DNA from: Streptomyces violaceusniger Tu 4113
GTDB lineage: Bacteria; Actinomycetota; Actinomycetes; Streptomycetales; Streptomycetaceae
NCBI RefSeq assembly: GCF_000147815.2
Contig: NC_015957.1
Location: 248,001-312,000, forward strand
Length of the DNA: 64,000 nt
Direction: 5' to 3'
Below are positions 43,930 to 52,214 of the stretch, in pieces (the first letter of the stretch is position 1; each line of letters opens with the position of its first letter). The translations under genes were made by a program, and so were the position numbers. The notes beneath the pieces are model-generated. The model was not told the origin of the DNA and ran no database searches. It worked only from the letters and a program-made list of their open reading frames with translations.

Positions 43930-45780
43930 GTGATGGGAACCGTGGCAGGTATCGAAGCAGGTGCCCTGACGGCGCGCGCTCGCGCCCTCGCGGTACTGCG
44001 CATCCGGAGCACGGCGCTCGCGGTCGCACTCCTTCCGGCCGCGGCAGCCGTCGTGCTGCTGGCCGGAAGCGCCACCGGCAGCGTCGGCGGTTCCCAGGAC
44101 CAGGGCTGGACGGCCCTGCGCTGGGTGGTGACCGGGGGCGCTCTGCTGGTCCTGCTGCTGGCGGCGGCCGTGGCCGCCGTGGTCGTCCGGGCCAGGCCCG
44201 CGCTCACCCCGACGGTGGCCATCGTCGAGGAGACGGCGCCCGATCTCTACCGGCTGGTGCGCGATCTGGCCGAGCGGCTGGAGGTGCCCGCGCCCTCGGC
44301 CATAGCGCTCACCCCCGACTGCGACAGTTGGCTGGAGGACCGTACGCATCCGGCGCACGCCCAGCGCCGGGAGCATAGGGACCGCGGCGCCCTGGCGGTC
44401 GAGGAGCCCCGCTCCGCGCGGGGTGCCCCCGGCCCCGCGAGCGGCGCGGACCGGATCGTGGACCGCCCCGACCGGCGGGTCCCGCAGGCGCCGGTGCTGG
44501 TGATCGGCTCGCCGTTCCTGTGGTGGATGCGGGTCGCCGAGCTGCGCGCGCTGCTCGCCCCGGTGGTGGCGGGCACCGGCCCGTCCGTCCATCCCGACAT
44601 AGCCTCCGCCCGCCGCTTCGTGCGCGGGCTGGACGCCGCCGTGGCCGTCGCGGCCCAGGGCGGCGAGCCGTCGTCCGGACCCGCGCCCGCCCTGGTGGCG
44701 GTGGTGCGCCGCCCCGCCTTCGCCTTCGTCGGCTGGGTCGCCCGGCTGCTGCTGCGCGGCTGCCGGGACCATGCGGCCGAGATGGAGCGCGCGGTCGCCG
44801 CGGCCGCCTCCGAGCGGGCCCGGACGGTCGACTACGGGCTGCGCATCGTCGCCCAGGAGCAGGTGGGCCTCGCCTACGCGGGCTGGGACCGGCTGCTGAC
44901 CCGGGTCGCGCTGCCCGCCTGGCGGATGGGCCGCTGGCCCTCCCGGCTGGACGCGGGCGTGGTCTCGGCGCTCACCGAGCTCTCCCGCCGCGACCGGCTC
45001 GCCGAGGGGTTCACCTCCCGGCTGAGCGAGCGCCCGGCCTGCGACCTCCTGGAGGAGCCCGGGGTGATAGACGAGGCCACCTCGCTGCTGGCCGCCCGCC
45101 TCTTCCACGGCGGCCCGCCGGAGCCGGGCCCCGACTGGTCCCCGGTCGACTGGAGCGCGTATCCGGAGGAGGTCGTGGACCGCAAATGGCGGCAGGAGGC
45201 CGCCCGGCTGAACCGGCTCCTGGACGAGCGGGAGGACACCCACGACCTCGTGGGCGCCGCTCGCGCACCGGTCCCCGTGAGCGCGCCCGCGCCGCCCACC
45301 CTGGCCCGGGTCATGGACCGGCTCACCGCCACCGCGGCCGACCCCGCCGACGCCCCCGACGGCGGCGCCCCCGGGCTCGCCGCCCGGCTCAGTGTCGAGG
45401 TGGCCCATGAGGAGGCCGCCGCCACCCGGGCGTACGGCCAGGGCCCCGCGGCGGGGGCGGAGGGGGCCGCCGGCGGGTCCGGTGGCGACCCGTGGATCGA
45501 CGACTTCGCCCCGGCGTTCCCGCTGCAGCCGCCGCGCACCGGCCGCGAGCTGCTCGCCGACCATGTGACCGCCATGGTCTGCTGCGCCGCCGTGGACACC
45601 GCGGGCGCGGCCCCCGGCCTCGACTGGCTCGACGGGCCCGCGCTGCTCGTCGACGGGCGGCGGCGGGCCGACCTGGCCCATCCGGTGCTCAGCCTGGTGG
45701 AGGACGGGGACGACGGGCCGCTGCGCGCCTGGCTCGGCGAGGTGGGAATCCGTCCGGAAAAGCCCGTCCGGCTGGTGTAG
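43930..45780 (+). CDS. M48-like membrane protein lacking the HExxH zinc motif
   Basis: 616 aa. Two N-terminal hydrophobic segments (~30-50, ~64-88), then VAIVEETAPDLYRLVRDLAERLEVPAP and PVLVIGSPFLWWMRVAELRALLAPVVAG. In M48 peptidases the last segment would read ExxAVLAHELGH; here it is ELRALLAPVVAG, so the zinc-binding HExxH is absent and proteolysis is unlikely. A further hydrophobic patch (FAFVGWVARLLLRG, ~270) follows, with a long soluble C-terminal part. Family assignment is by eye. GTG 43930, ATG 43933 or GTG 43942 may be the start. Confidence 0.72.
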   Translation: MMGTVAGIEAGALTARARALAVLRIRSTALAVALLPAAAAVVLLAGSATGSVGGSQDQGWTALRWVVTGGALLVLLLAAAVAAVVVRARPALTPTVAIVEETAPDLYRLVRDLAERLEVPAPSAIALTPDCDSWLEDRTHPAHAQRREHRDRGALAVEEPRSARGAPGPASGADRIVDRPDRRVPQAPVLVIGSPFLWWMRVAELRALLAPVVAGTGPSVHPDIASARRFVRGLDAAVAVAAQGGEPSSGPAPALVAVVRRPAFAFVGWVARLLLRGCRDHAAEMERAVAAAASERARTVDYGLRIVAQEQVGLAYAGWDRLLTRVALPAWRMGRWPSRLDAGVVSALTELSRRDRLAEGFTSRLSERPACDLLEEPGVIDEATSLLAARLFHGGPPEPGPDWSPVDWSAYPEEVVDRKWRQEAARLNRLLDEREDTHDLVGAARAPVPVSAPAPPTLARVMDRLTATAADPADAPDGGAPGLAARLSVEVAHEEAAATRAYGQGPAAGAEGAAGGSGGDPWIDDFAPAFPLQPPRTGRELLADHVTAMVCCAAVDTAGAAPGLDWLDGPALLVDGRRRADLAHPVLSLVEDGDDGPLRAWLGEVGIRPEKPVRLV

Positions 45781-46053
45781 GCGCGCATAGTGCGCCGGAT
45801 CCGCTCCTATGTCCAGCCTTGTCGCGCGTTCGGCGTCTGTTCCGGCAAATTAGCGACTATCGGTGACGGAGTAGGTGCGTAATGTGATGTGCTTGGACCG
45901 GTCGCTGTCCGCCCGGCCCACGAGTTCCGGCCCACCGGCCCGGACCGCCAGACCGGCGCTGCAGCCCGGCCCACAAGGCCGGATCCGCTGCGGTGCGGTG
46001 TGCGAGGACAGCGAGGCGAGGCGCCGCCGGGCACGCAGGGGAGGGGAACGATT

Positions 46054-47565
46054 GTGGGGACGGACCAGATCCGGCGCTGGGAGTCAGGAGCGCTCGCGCA
46101 CGCGGTGACGGATCCTTTCGGCCAGGGCCCGCTGCCCTGGCTGCGCGACAGTGAGAACTACTTCGACGACACCGGGCGGGTGGTCCCGTGGTACGTCGAC
46201 CATGTCCAGCACTCCGGGGCCCACCCCGGGGCCATCGACCGGGCGGCCGGGCGGGTCCGTGCGAAGGGTCCCGCCAGGATCCCCGGCCCCCGCACCGCCG
46301 ACGATGTCCACCGACAGATCAAGGGCTTCCCCTCCGCTTCCGCGGCGGCCCCCGGCGAGGCCATCGACTTCCGGATCACGGTGGATCCGCCCCAGCAGTT
46401 CAGCGTGGACATCTACCGCATCGGCTACTACGACGGCGTCGGCGCGCTGAAGATCACCACCAGCCCCCGGCTGTCCGGGATCGTCCAGCCGCCCCCGCTC
46501 ACCGCCGACCGCACCGTCTCCTGCCACCACTGGTGGCTGTCGTGGCGGCTGCAGATCCCCTCGTACTGGAAGCCCGGCGCCTATGTCGCGGTGCTGACCA
46601 CCGTGGACGGCTACCGCAGCCATATCCCGTTCACCGTCCGCGACCCCCGCCCCGCCGATCTCCTCCTCGTCCTCCCCGACCTCACCTGGCAGGCGTACAA
46701 CCTCTACCCGGAGGACGGCCGGACCGGCGCCAGCCTCTACCACGCCTGGGACGAGCGGGGAAAACTGCTGGGCGAGTCGGAGGCGGCGATCACCGTCTCC
46801 TTCGACCGGCCGTACGCGGGCGCGGGGCTGCCCCTCCATGTGGGCCATGCGTACGACTTCATCCGCTGGGCCGAGCGCTACGGCTACGACCTGGCCTACG
46901 CCGAGATGAGCGATCTGCACGCGCGTCGGGTCGACCCCACCCGCTACCGGGGGCTGGTCTTCCCCGGCCACGACGAGTACTGGTCGGCGCCGATGCGCCG
47001 CGCCGTGGAATCGGCCCGCGACAGCGGCACCTCGCTGGTCTTCCTCTCCGCCAACACCATGTACTGGCAGGTCGAGCTCACCGCCTCGCCCTCCGGTCCG
47101 GACCGGCTGCTGACCTGCCGCAAGCGTCGCGGCCCCGGCCGCTCGGCGCTGTGGCGGGAGACCGCGCCCGAACAGCAACTGATCGGCATCCAGTACGCCG
47201 GCCGGGTGCCCGAGCCGAGCCCGCTGATCGTGCGCAACGCCGGCCACTGGCTGTGGGAGGCCACGGGCGCGGAGGAGGGCGACGAGCTGCCCGGCCTGGT
47301 CGCGGGCGAGGCCGACCGCTACTTCCCGCGCACGGTCCTGCCCGAGCACCTCCGCCGCATCCTGCTGGCCCATTCGCCGTACGAGGACACGGAGGGGGTC
47401 GTCCGCCACCAGGAGACTTCGCTCTACCGTGCCCCGAGTGGCGCTCTGGTGTTCGCGTCGGGGACGTTCGCGTGGTCGCCTGCGTTGGATCGTCCGGGGC
47501 ATACGGATGAGCGGATTCAGCGGGCGACGGCGAATCTGCTGGATCGGATCTGTAAGCGGGGTTGA
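46054..47565 (+). CDS. N,N-dimethylformamidase beta-subunit-like protein
   Basis: 503-aa protein with the N,N-dimethylformamidase large-subunit-like domain widespread in actinobacteria. IDFRITVDPPQQFSVDIYRIGYYDG is the beta-sandwich start; LPDLTWQAYNLYPEDGRTGASLY, VSFDRPYAG, HAYDFIRWAERYGYDLAYAEMSDLH and FPGHDEYWSAPMRRAVE are typical. True DMFase activity is not implied; most members are uncharacterised. The GTG at 46054 follows GAGGGGA. The last ~40 codons plus stop are duplicated downstream at 47649-47791. Confidence 0.88.
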   Translation: MGTDQIRRWESGALAHAVTDPFGQGPLPWLRDSENYFDDTGRVVPWYVDHVQHSGAHPGAIDRAAGRVRAKGPARIPGPRTADDVHRQIKGFPSASAAAPGEAIDFRITVDPPQQFSVDIYRIGYYDGVGALKITTSPRLSGIVQPPPLTADRTVSCHHWWLSWRLQIPSYWKPGAYVAVLTTVDGYRSHIPFTVRDPRPADLLLVLPDLTWQAYNLYPEDGRTGASLYHAWDERGKLLGESEAAITVSFDRPYAGAGLPLHVGHAYDFIRWAERYGYDLAYAEMSDLHARRVDPTRYRGLVFPGHDEYWSAPMRRAVESARDSGTSLVFLSANTMYWQVELTASPSGPDRLLTCRKRRGPGRSALWRETAPEQQLIGIQYAGRVPEPSPLIVRNAGHWLWEATGAEEGDELPGLVAGEADRYFPRTVLPEHLRRILLAHSPYEDTEGVVRHQETSLYRAPSGALVFASGTFAWSPALDRPGHTDERIQRATANLLDRICKRG

Positions 47566-47791
47566 GGTGGGCGGCCCCGACCGGGGGCGGGCGGGGCGGA
47601 GCCGTGTGGGTTGCGGCTTGCGGTGAGGTGCGGCGGGTGGGGAGGTGCGTGGCGCTCTGGTGTTCGCGTCGGGGACGTTCGCGTGGTCGCCTGCGTTGGA
47701 TCGTCCGGGGCATACGGATGAGCGGATTCAGCGGGCGACGGCGAATTTGCTGGATCGGATCTGCAAGCGGGGTTGAGGCGGGCGGCCCCGA
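47438..47791 (+). repeat. 143-bp direct duplication of a gene 3' end
   Basis: 47438-47580 recurs at 47649-47791 (offset 211 bp) with about three mismatches. The unit covers the final ~43 codons of the dimethylformamidase-like gene, its TGA stop and 15 bp beyond. Between the copies is 68 bp of single-copy sequence. Confidence 0.93.
47649..47776 (+). pseudogene. C-terminal remnant of the dimethylformamidase-like gene
   Basis: The second copy still encodes GALVFASGTFAWSPALDR and on to LLDRICKRG-stop in the corresponding frame, but has no start codon or upstream domain. It is a duplicated tail, not a separate gene. Confidence 0.8.
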
Positions 47792-47811
47792 TTCCGCAAG
47801 CGGGGCGACCC

Positions 47812-49266
47812 CTACGACGCCGGGGCCAGGGACGGCGCCGTCCGTACGCCGAAACGATGCCTCAGCGCCGACAAGGCCGCCAGGTATCCGCACATGCCGT
47901 GCACACCCGGCCCCGGCGGGGTCGCCGACGAGCACAGAAAGAGCCCGGGGAGCGGGGTGCGGTATGGATCGAGGCGGGGCACCGGCCGGGCGAGGCTCTG
48001 CCACAGCGTCATCGCGCCCGAGCCGATGTCCCCGCCCACATCGTTGGGGTCGTACGCCTCCAGGTCCCGCCCGGACAGGCCGCGCGCCGCGAGCACGGTG
48101 TCGCCGAAGCCGGGGGCGTAGGTCTCGATCCGGGAGCGGATCAGCTCGACCGGGTCGGTGTCGTCGCCGTTCGGCACATGGGCGTAGGCCCACACCGGGC
48201 GCCTGCCGGGCCGGGCGCGCCCGGGGTCGGTGACGGCCGGGTCGACGAGAAGGACGAACGGCTCCCGGCTGCGCACCCCGCGCGCCGTCAGGGTCTCCTG
48301 CCGGGCCAGCTCGGCGTGGCCGCCGCCCAGGTGCACGGTCCCGGCGCGGCCCACGGCGGGGTCGGCCCACGGGATCGGCTCGCTGACCAGGAAGTCGGCC
48401 TTGGCGGCGGCCGGGCCGTAGCGGAACCGCCGCAGCGCCCGGACGTAGCGGTCGGGCAGCCGGCGCCCGGCGATGTCCAGCAGTCCCGGCACACCGGTGT
48501 CGAGCAGCACCGCACGAGCGCCGCCGGCCAGCTCGGCGAGGTCGCCGATCGGGCGCCCGGTGTGGAAGGTGCCGCCGTGCGCGGTGATGTCGTCCGCCAT
48601 GGCCTCGGCGATCCGGGCGCTTCCGCCGCGCGGCAGCGGCCAGCCGGGGCCGTGCGCCAGATGCCCGAGGAGGGCGGCCACCGCGCCCCCGGCCAGGCTG
48701 GGCAGTTTTCCCACGGCATGGGCGGCGACCCCAGCGAGCAGGGCGGGCGCCGCCTCGCCGGTGAAGCGGGCGGCGCCGAGCCGGGTGCCGTGGACGAGGA
48801 TCCGCGAGGCCAGCAACAGTGGTGCCACCGGATCGCGGGGGAGCGCGCGCTGTCCGGAGAGGACGAAGTCGACCAGGCCCTCGCTGTGCCGCAGCAGCGG
48901 CGCCATCAGCCGCCGCCAGCGCTCCCCGTCCGGGCCGAGCCCGGCGCAGGTGGCCGCCAGATCGCGGTGGGCGAGCGCGGCGCGGCCGCCGTCCAGCGGA
49001 TGGGCGTAGGAGACCTCGGGCGTCAGCAGCTCCACCCCGCGCGCGGCCAGGCCGAACGCGCGGAAGAAGCGGGAGACGGGCGCCATGGGGTGGACCGCCG
49101 AGCAGATGTCGTGTGCGATGTCCGCGTCGAAGAGCGGCTGGGTGCGCAGCCCGCCGCCGATGGTGTCGGCGGCCTCGTACACCTCCACCCGCAGCCCGGC
49201 GCGGGCCAGGGTGACGGCGGCCGCGAGCCCGTTGGGGCCGCTGCCCACGATCGCCGCGTCGGCCAT
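47812..49266 (-). CDS. Phytoene-desaturase-like FAD-dependent oxidoreductase
   Basis: 484 aa. N-terminal dinucleotide motif ADAAIVGSGPNGLAAAVTLARAG followed by VEVYEAADTIGGGLRT, then PLPRGGSARIAEAMAD (the substrate/FAD wall motif of CrtI-type enzymes), and C-terminal LFLCSSATPPGPGVHGMCGYLAA binding FAD. No carotenoid genes are nearby; this subgroup (often called NAD(P)/FAD-dependent oxidoreductase) has unknown substrates. GGGAGG lies 7-12 nt before the ATG at 49266. It converges on the duplicated gene end at 47791. Confidence 0.9.
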   Translation of the reverse strand: MADAAIVGSGPNGLAAAVTLARAGLRVEVYEAADTIGGGLRTQPLFDADIAHDICSAVHPMAPVSRFFRAFGLAARGVELLTPEVSYAHPLDGGRAALAHRDLAATCAGLGPDGERWRRLMAPLLRHSEGLVDFVLSGQRALPRDPVAPLLLASRILVHGTRLGAARFTGEAAPALLAGVAAHAVGKLPSLAGGAVAALLGHLAHGPGWPLPRGGSARIAEAMADDITAHGGTFHTGRPIGDLAELAGGARAVLLDTGVPGLLDIAGRRLPDRYVRALRRFRYGPAAAKADFLVSEPIPWADPAVGRAGTVHLGGGHAELARQETLTARGVRSREPFVLLVDPAVTDPGRARPGRRPVWAYAHVPNGDDTDPVELIRSRIETYAPGFGDTVLAARGLSGRDLEAYDPNDVGGDIGSGAMTLWQSLARPVPRLDPYRTPLPGLFLCSSATPPGPGVHGMCGYLAALSALRHRFGVRTAPSLAPAS

Positions 49267-49302
49267 GCCACACCTCCCATCCGGCCCCATCCGGCCTTCT
49301 CC

Positions 49303-49352
49303 GGTCCCCTCCAGCCGCCTCCGGACCCGTCCGGAGGCGGCTGGAGGGGACC
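49303..49352. other. Perfect 22-bp inverted repeat between divergent genes
   Basis: GGTCCCCTCCAGCCGCCTCC-GG at 49303-49324, 6-nt loop, and exact complement 49331-49352. It lies in the 5' flanks of both the oxidoreductase (-) and purC (+), an odd place for a terminator; it may attenuate or insulate one of them. Confidence 0.7.
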
Positions 49353-49553
49353 GCAGCCCTCCGTCCCGTGTCCCGCAGCCCTCCTTCGTCTCGTCCTGCC
49401 GCACGAGTTCCTCCTACGAGGCGTTCGAACCGGCCGGAAGCGGAACCCGAAGCGCCGGGTCCCGCGGTCCGCGCCCCGCCGCCGGTCACCGCCGCTTCGT
49501 GCGGCAGAATCGAGGAGGGCTAGGACAAATGGACAAAAACACCAGGAGGAAGC

Positions 49554-50474
49554 GTGTCCGGATTCGTCGAGAAGCCCGAACCGGTCGAGGTTCCGGGCCT
49601 TCAGCACCTGCACACCGGCAAGGTGCGCGACCTCTACCGGAACGAGCGCGGTGAGCTCGTCATGGTCGCCAGCGACCGGATCTCCGCCTACGACTGGGTC
49701 CTGCCGACCGAGATCCCCGAGAAGGGCAAGATCCTCACCCAGCTCTCCCTCTGGTGGTTCGATCTCCTCGCCGACCTCGTCCCCAACCATGTCCTGTCCA
49801 CCGAGCTGCCCCCCGGCGCCCCCGCCGACTGGGAGGGCCGCACCCTGGTGTGCCGGTCGCTGCGGATGGTCCCGGTCGAATGCGTGGCGCGCGGCCATCT
49901 GACCGGCTCCGGCCTGGCCGAGTACCGCGAGACCCGTACGGTGTGCGGGATCGCCCTCCCCGAGGGGCTGACCGACGGTTCCGAGCTGCCCTCCCCGATC
50001 TTCACCCCGGCCACCAAGGCCGAGGTCGGCGAGCACGACGAGAACGTGGCGTACGAGGAGGTGGCCCACCGCATCGGCGCCGAGCCCGCCGCCCAGCTTC
50101 GCCAGGCCACCCTCGCCATCTTCAACCGGGCCCGGGAGATCGCCCGAGCCCGCGGGATCATCCTCGCCGACACCAAGTTCGAGTTCGGCTACGCGGAGGC
50201 GACCCTGGGCGCGGAGGGCGCCGAGCCGGTGCTCGCCGACGAGGTGCTGACCCCGGACTCCTCCCGCTTCTGGCCCGCCGACCAGTGGCAGCCCGGCCGC
50301 GCGCAGCCGTCCTTCGACAAGCAGTACGTCCGCGACTGGCTGACCTCCCCGGCCTCCGGTTGGGACCGGACCGCCGAGCAGCCGCCGCCCCCGCTCCCGG
50401 CGGAGGTCGTCGAGCGGACGCGGGCGAAGTACGCGGAGGCTTACGGGCTGCTGACCGGCACCCGCTGGAAGTAG
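49554..50474 (+). CDS. purC: SAICAR synthase
   Basis: 306-aa phosphoribosylaminoimidazole-succinocarboxamide synthase (CAIR + Asp + ATP to SAICAR). HTGKVRDLYRNERGELVMVASDRISAYDW is the N-terminal ATP-site signature (quoted part: TGKVRDLY); RSLRMVPVECVARGHLTGSG, GIILADTKFEFGY and DEVLTPDSSRFWPAD follow. GTG at 49554 with AGGAGG 6-7 nt before. Monocistronic, ended by a strong hairpin shared with the convergent tRNA-Gly gene. Confidence 0.97.
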   Translation: MSGFVEKPEPVEVPGLQHLHTGKVRDLYRNERGELVMVASDRISAYDWVLPTEIPEKGKILTQLSLWWFDLLADLVPNHVLSTELPPGAPADWEGRTLVCRSLRMVPVECVARGHLTGSGLAEYRETRTVCGIALPEGLTDGSELPSPIFTPATKAEVGEHDENVAYEEVAHRIGAEPAAQLRQATLAIFNRAREIARARGIILADTKFEFGYAEATLGAEGAEPVLADEVLTPDSSRFWPADQWQPGRAQPSFDKQYVRDWLTSPASGWDRTAEQPPPPLPAEVVERTRAKYAEAYGLLTGTRWK

Positions 50475-50485
50475 GCCGCAGAACG

Positions 50486-50521
50486 ACCAAGGGTCCCGGC
50501 CGAATGGCCGGGACCCTTGGT
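50486..50521. terminator. Bidirectional terminator, purC / tRNA-Gly
   Basis: ACCAAGGGTCCCGGCC, loop GAAT, exact complement: 16-bp perfect stem. It lies 11 nt after purC and 3 nt beyond the 3' end of the convergent tRNA gene. Confidence 0.88.
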
Positions 50522-50524
50522 TCG

Positions 50525-50600
50525 TGGAGCGGACGACGAGGCTCGAACTCGCGACCTCAACCTTGGCAAGGTTGCGCTCTACCAACTGAGCTACGTCCGC
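50525..50600 (-). tRNA. tRNA-Gly(GCC)
   Basis: Cloverleaf on the minus strand: acceptor GCGGACG/CGTCCGC, D-arm GCTCAGTTGGTAGAGC, anticodon stem CAACC/GGTTG with loop TTGCCAA (anticodon GCC), T-arm GCGAG-TTCGAGC-CTCGT, discriminator T and encoded CCA. Confidence 0.96.
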
Positions 50601-50699
50601 CTGCGCCGGACTCTTCCGATTCGACGCGCCTCTACTATAACCAAACCCTCGACCGGTGAACTACCACCCGGGTGTCGAGGCCGCTCGGGGCGGCGGCGC

Positions 50700-50742
50700 G
50701 GAGGGCTCAGGAGCCGCTCAGGAGCCGCTCAGGAGCCGCTCA
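50700..50742. repeat. 11-bp tandem repeat at response regulator stop
   Basis: CAGGAGCCGCT repeats about 3.3 times. On the minus strand each unit reads GCGGCTCCTGA and so repeats a TGA. The array starts at the actual TGA stop of the regulator at 50740. Confidence 0.8.
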
Positions 50743-51360
50743 GAGCCAGCCGTGCTCCTGGCCGATCCGTGCCGCCGCGTGCCGGTTCTCCGCCCCCAGC
50801 TTCGCCGCCGCGGCCGACAGATAGTTCCGGACCGTCCCCTGGGAGAGCCCGGCGCGCTGGGCGATCTCCGCGATGGAGGCGCCGTCCGCCGCCAGCTCCA
50901 GCAGCTCCGCCTCCCGCGCGGTCAGCGGGGAGTCCCCCGCACTGATCGCGTCGGCGGCCAGTCCGGGGTCGACATAGCGGGACCCGCCGTGCACTGTGCG
51001 GATGATCTCCGCGAGCCGCTGCGCGGAGGTGGTCTTCGGCACGAACGCCCGCACCCCCGCCTCCAGGGCCCGCTTGAGGTGCCCCGGCCGGCCGTGGCTG
51101 GTCACGATCATCGTCCGGCAGCCGGGCAGCTCCGACCGGAGCGTCGCGGCCACCGAGACCCCGTCCGCCGCCGGCATCTGGAGGTCCAGCACCGCCACAT
51201 CGGGCCGGTGCGCCCGCGCCATCGCCAGCGCCTCGGGCCCGGACGCCGCCTCCGCGACCACCAGCAGATCGTCCTCGAGCGCCAGCAGGGCGGCCAGGGC
51301 GCCCCGGATCAGATGCTCGTCGTCGGCCAGCAGCACCCGGATCGCCGCGGTGTCGTTCAC
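50740..51360 (-). CDS. NarL/LuxR-family response regulator (orphan)
   Basis: 206 aa. Receiver: VLLADDEHLIRGALAALLALE, HRPDVAVLDLQMPAADG (phospho-Asp), MIVTSHGRPGHLKRALEAGVRAFVPKTTS. HTH: LTAREAELLELAADGASIAEIAQRAGLSQGTVRNYLSAAAAKLG, the DesR-like form. No histidine kinase is adjacent, although family members usually follow a partner kinase. The GTG at 51360 with GGGAGG upstream is preferred over upstream in-frame starts. Confidence 0.92.
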   Translation of the reverse strand: MNDTAAIRVLLADDEHLIRGALAALLALEDDLLVVAEAASGPEALAMARAHRPDVAVLDLQMPAADGVSVAATLRSELPGCRTMIVTSHGRPGHLKRALEAGVRAFVPKTTSAQRLAEIIRTVHGGSRYVDPGLAADAISAGDSPLTAREAELLELAADGASIAEIAQRAGLSQGTVRNYLSAAAAKLGAENRHAAARIGQEHGWL

Positions 51361-51527
51361 ACGCCCCTCCCAGCGGGACCTCTTCCAGCGCGCCCCTCGC
51401 ACAGGGGCCTCTTCCGGCGGGATCACACCGACCCGGCACGCCGTCACTTTCCCTCAGCGGCACCGCCGTTCGCGCCCGCCCCGGCCCCGGCCCCAGTACC
51501 AGCCAGGGATTCCGGGCCTGAAAACGC

Positions 51528-51560
51528 CTGAGGCGCCGGTCGATTCGACCGGCGCCTCAG
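51528..51560 (-). terminator. Terminator downstream of tRNA-Gly copy 2
   Basis: CTGAGGCGCCGGT pairs perfectly with ACCGGCGCCTCAG around a 7-nt loop, immediately past the encoded CCA of the tRNA on the minus strand. Confidence 0.8.
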
Positions 51561-51563
51561 ATC

Positions 51564-51639
51564 TGGAGCGGACGACGAGATTCGAACTCGCGACCCTCAC
51601 CTTGGCAAGGTGATGCTCTACCAACTGAGCCACGTCCGC
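51564..51639 (-). tRNA. tRNA-Gly(GCC), second copy
   Basis: Same layout as the tRNA at 50525-50600: acceptor GCGGACG/CGTCCGC, anticodon stem TCACC/GGTGA with loop TTGCCAA, T-loop TTCGAAT, discriminator T and encoded CCA. It differs mainly in the anticodon stem, variable loop and one D-stem-flanking base. Confidence 0.96.
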
Positions 51640-51721
51640 ATGCCTCCGACCAGCTTTCACCGATCGGCGCGTGCATCACTCTACCTGATCCTCTTTGGCA
51701 AGAGGGCGATAGACGATGAGA

Positions 51722-51792
51722 GCGGGTGACAGGGATCGCACGCTGCGCCTCCCCCTTGGAAAGGGGGCGCTCTACTACTGAGCTACACCCGC
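51722..51792 (-). pseudogene. Degenerate tRNA-Gly(UCC)-like element
   Basis: Minus strand: acceptor GCGGGTG/CACCCGC perfect, D-arm GCTCAGTAGTAGAGC, anticodon stem CCCCC/GGGGG with loop TTTCCAA (anticodon TCC, Gly). The T-arm is wrong: stem halves CAGCG and CCTGT do not pair and the loop reads TGCGATC instead of TTCGANN. No CCA is encoded after the discriminator. Lengths between elements are normal. Probably a pseudo-tRNA or an atypical tRNA; it lies 82 bp upstream of tRNA-Gly copy 2. Confidence 0.65.
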
Positions 51793-51896
51793 ATGGTGTC
51801 TTCCTCGGGGTTTCGGCCTTTCGGCCTCGCCCCTCGGCGTGCTCCAGACTTTAGCGGATCCCCCGGGGTGGTGTGCAACTCGGCTGAACGGGTCAC

Positions 51897-52214
51897 TCAG
51901 ACCGACTCGTTGAAGGCTTCGTAGACCTTCTTGGGGATCCGGCCGCGCGGAGGCACCTCCATGCCGTGCGACCTGGCCCAGGCGCGCACCGCGGCCGGGT
52001 CCGGGGCGACATCGGTGCGGCGGTACGTCTTGCCCGAGCGGGCTCGCTTGCGTCCGGCCTCCACGTACGGCGCGAGGGCGTCGCGCAGTTTCGACGCATT
52101 GGCAGAGTTGAGGTCGATCTCGTACACCTTGCCGTCGAGTCCGAACGTGACCGTCTCTTCCGCTTGGCCGCCCTCGAGGTCGTCGGAGAGCGTGACTACT
52201 ACGCGCTGCGCCAC
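51897..52214 (-). CDS. lsrL: Lsr2-family nucleoid-associated protein
   Basis: 105-aa H-NS-like xenogeneic silencer. N-terminal dimerisation half MAQRVVVTLSDDLEGGQAEETVTFGLDGKVYEIDL (quoted in part: VVVTLSDDLEGG), a basic linker RKRARSGKTYRR, and the C-terminal DNA-binding half with VRAWARSHGMEVPPRGRIPKKV; RGR is the AT-hook-like minor-groove clamp. Its location next to purS matches the second Streptomyces paralog (LsrL) rather than the main Lsr2; this rests on remembered synteny. AT-rich 5' flank, possibly self-bound. Confidence 0.9.
   Translation of the reverse strand: MAQRVVVTLSDDLEGGQAEETVTFGLDGKVYEIDLNSANASKLRDALAPYVEAGRKRARSGKTYRRTDVAPDPAAVRAWARSHGMEVPPRGRIPKKVYEAFNESV

Noticed and set aside
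47562..48233. 223-codon plus ORF after the dimethylformamidase-like gene
   Set aside because: Reads the duplicated tail in a wrong frame and then antisense of the oxidoreductase gene.
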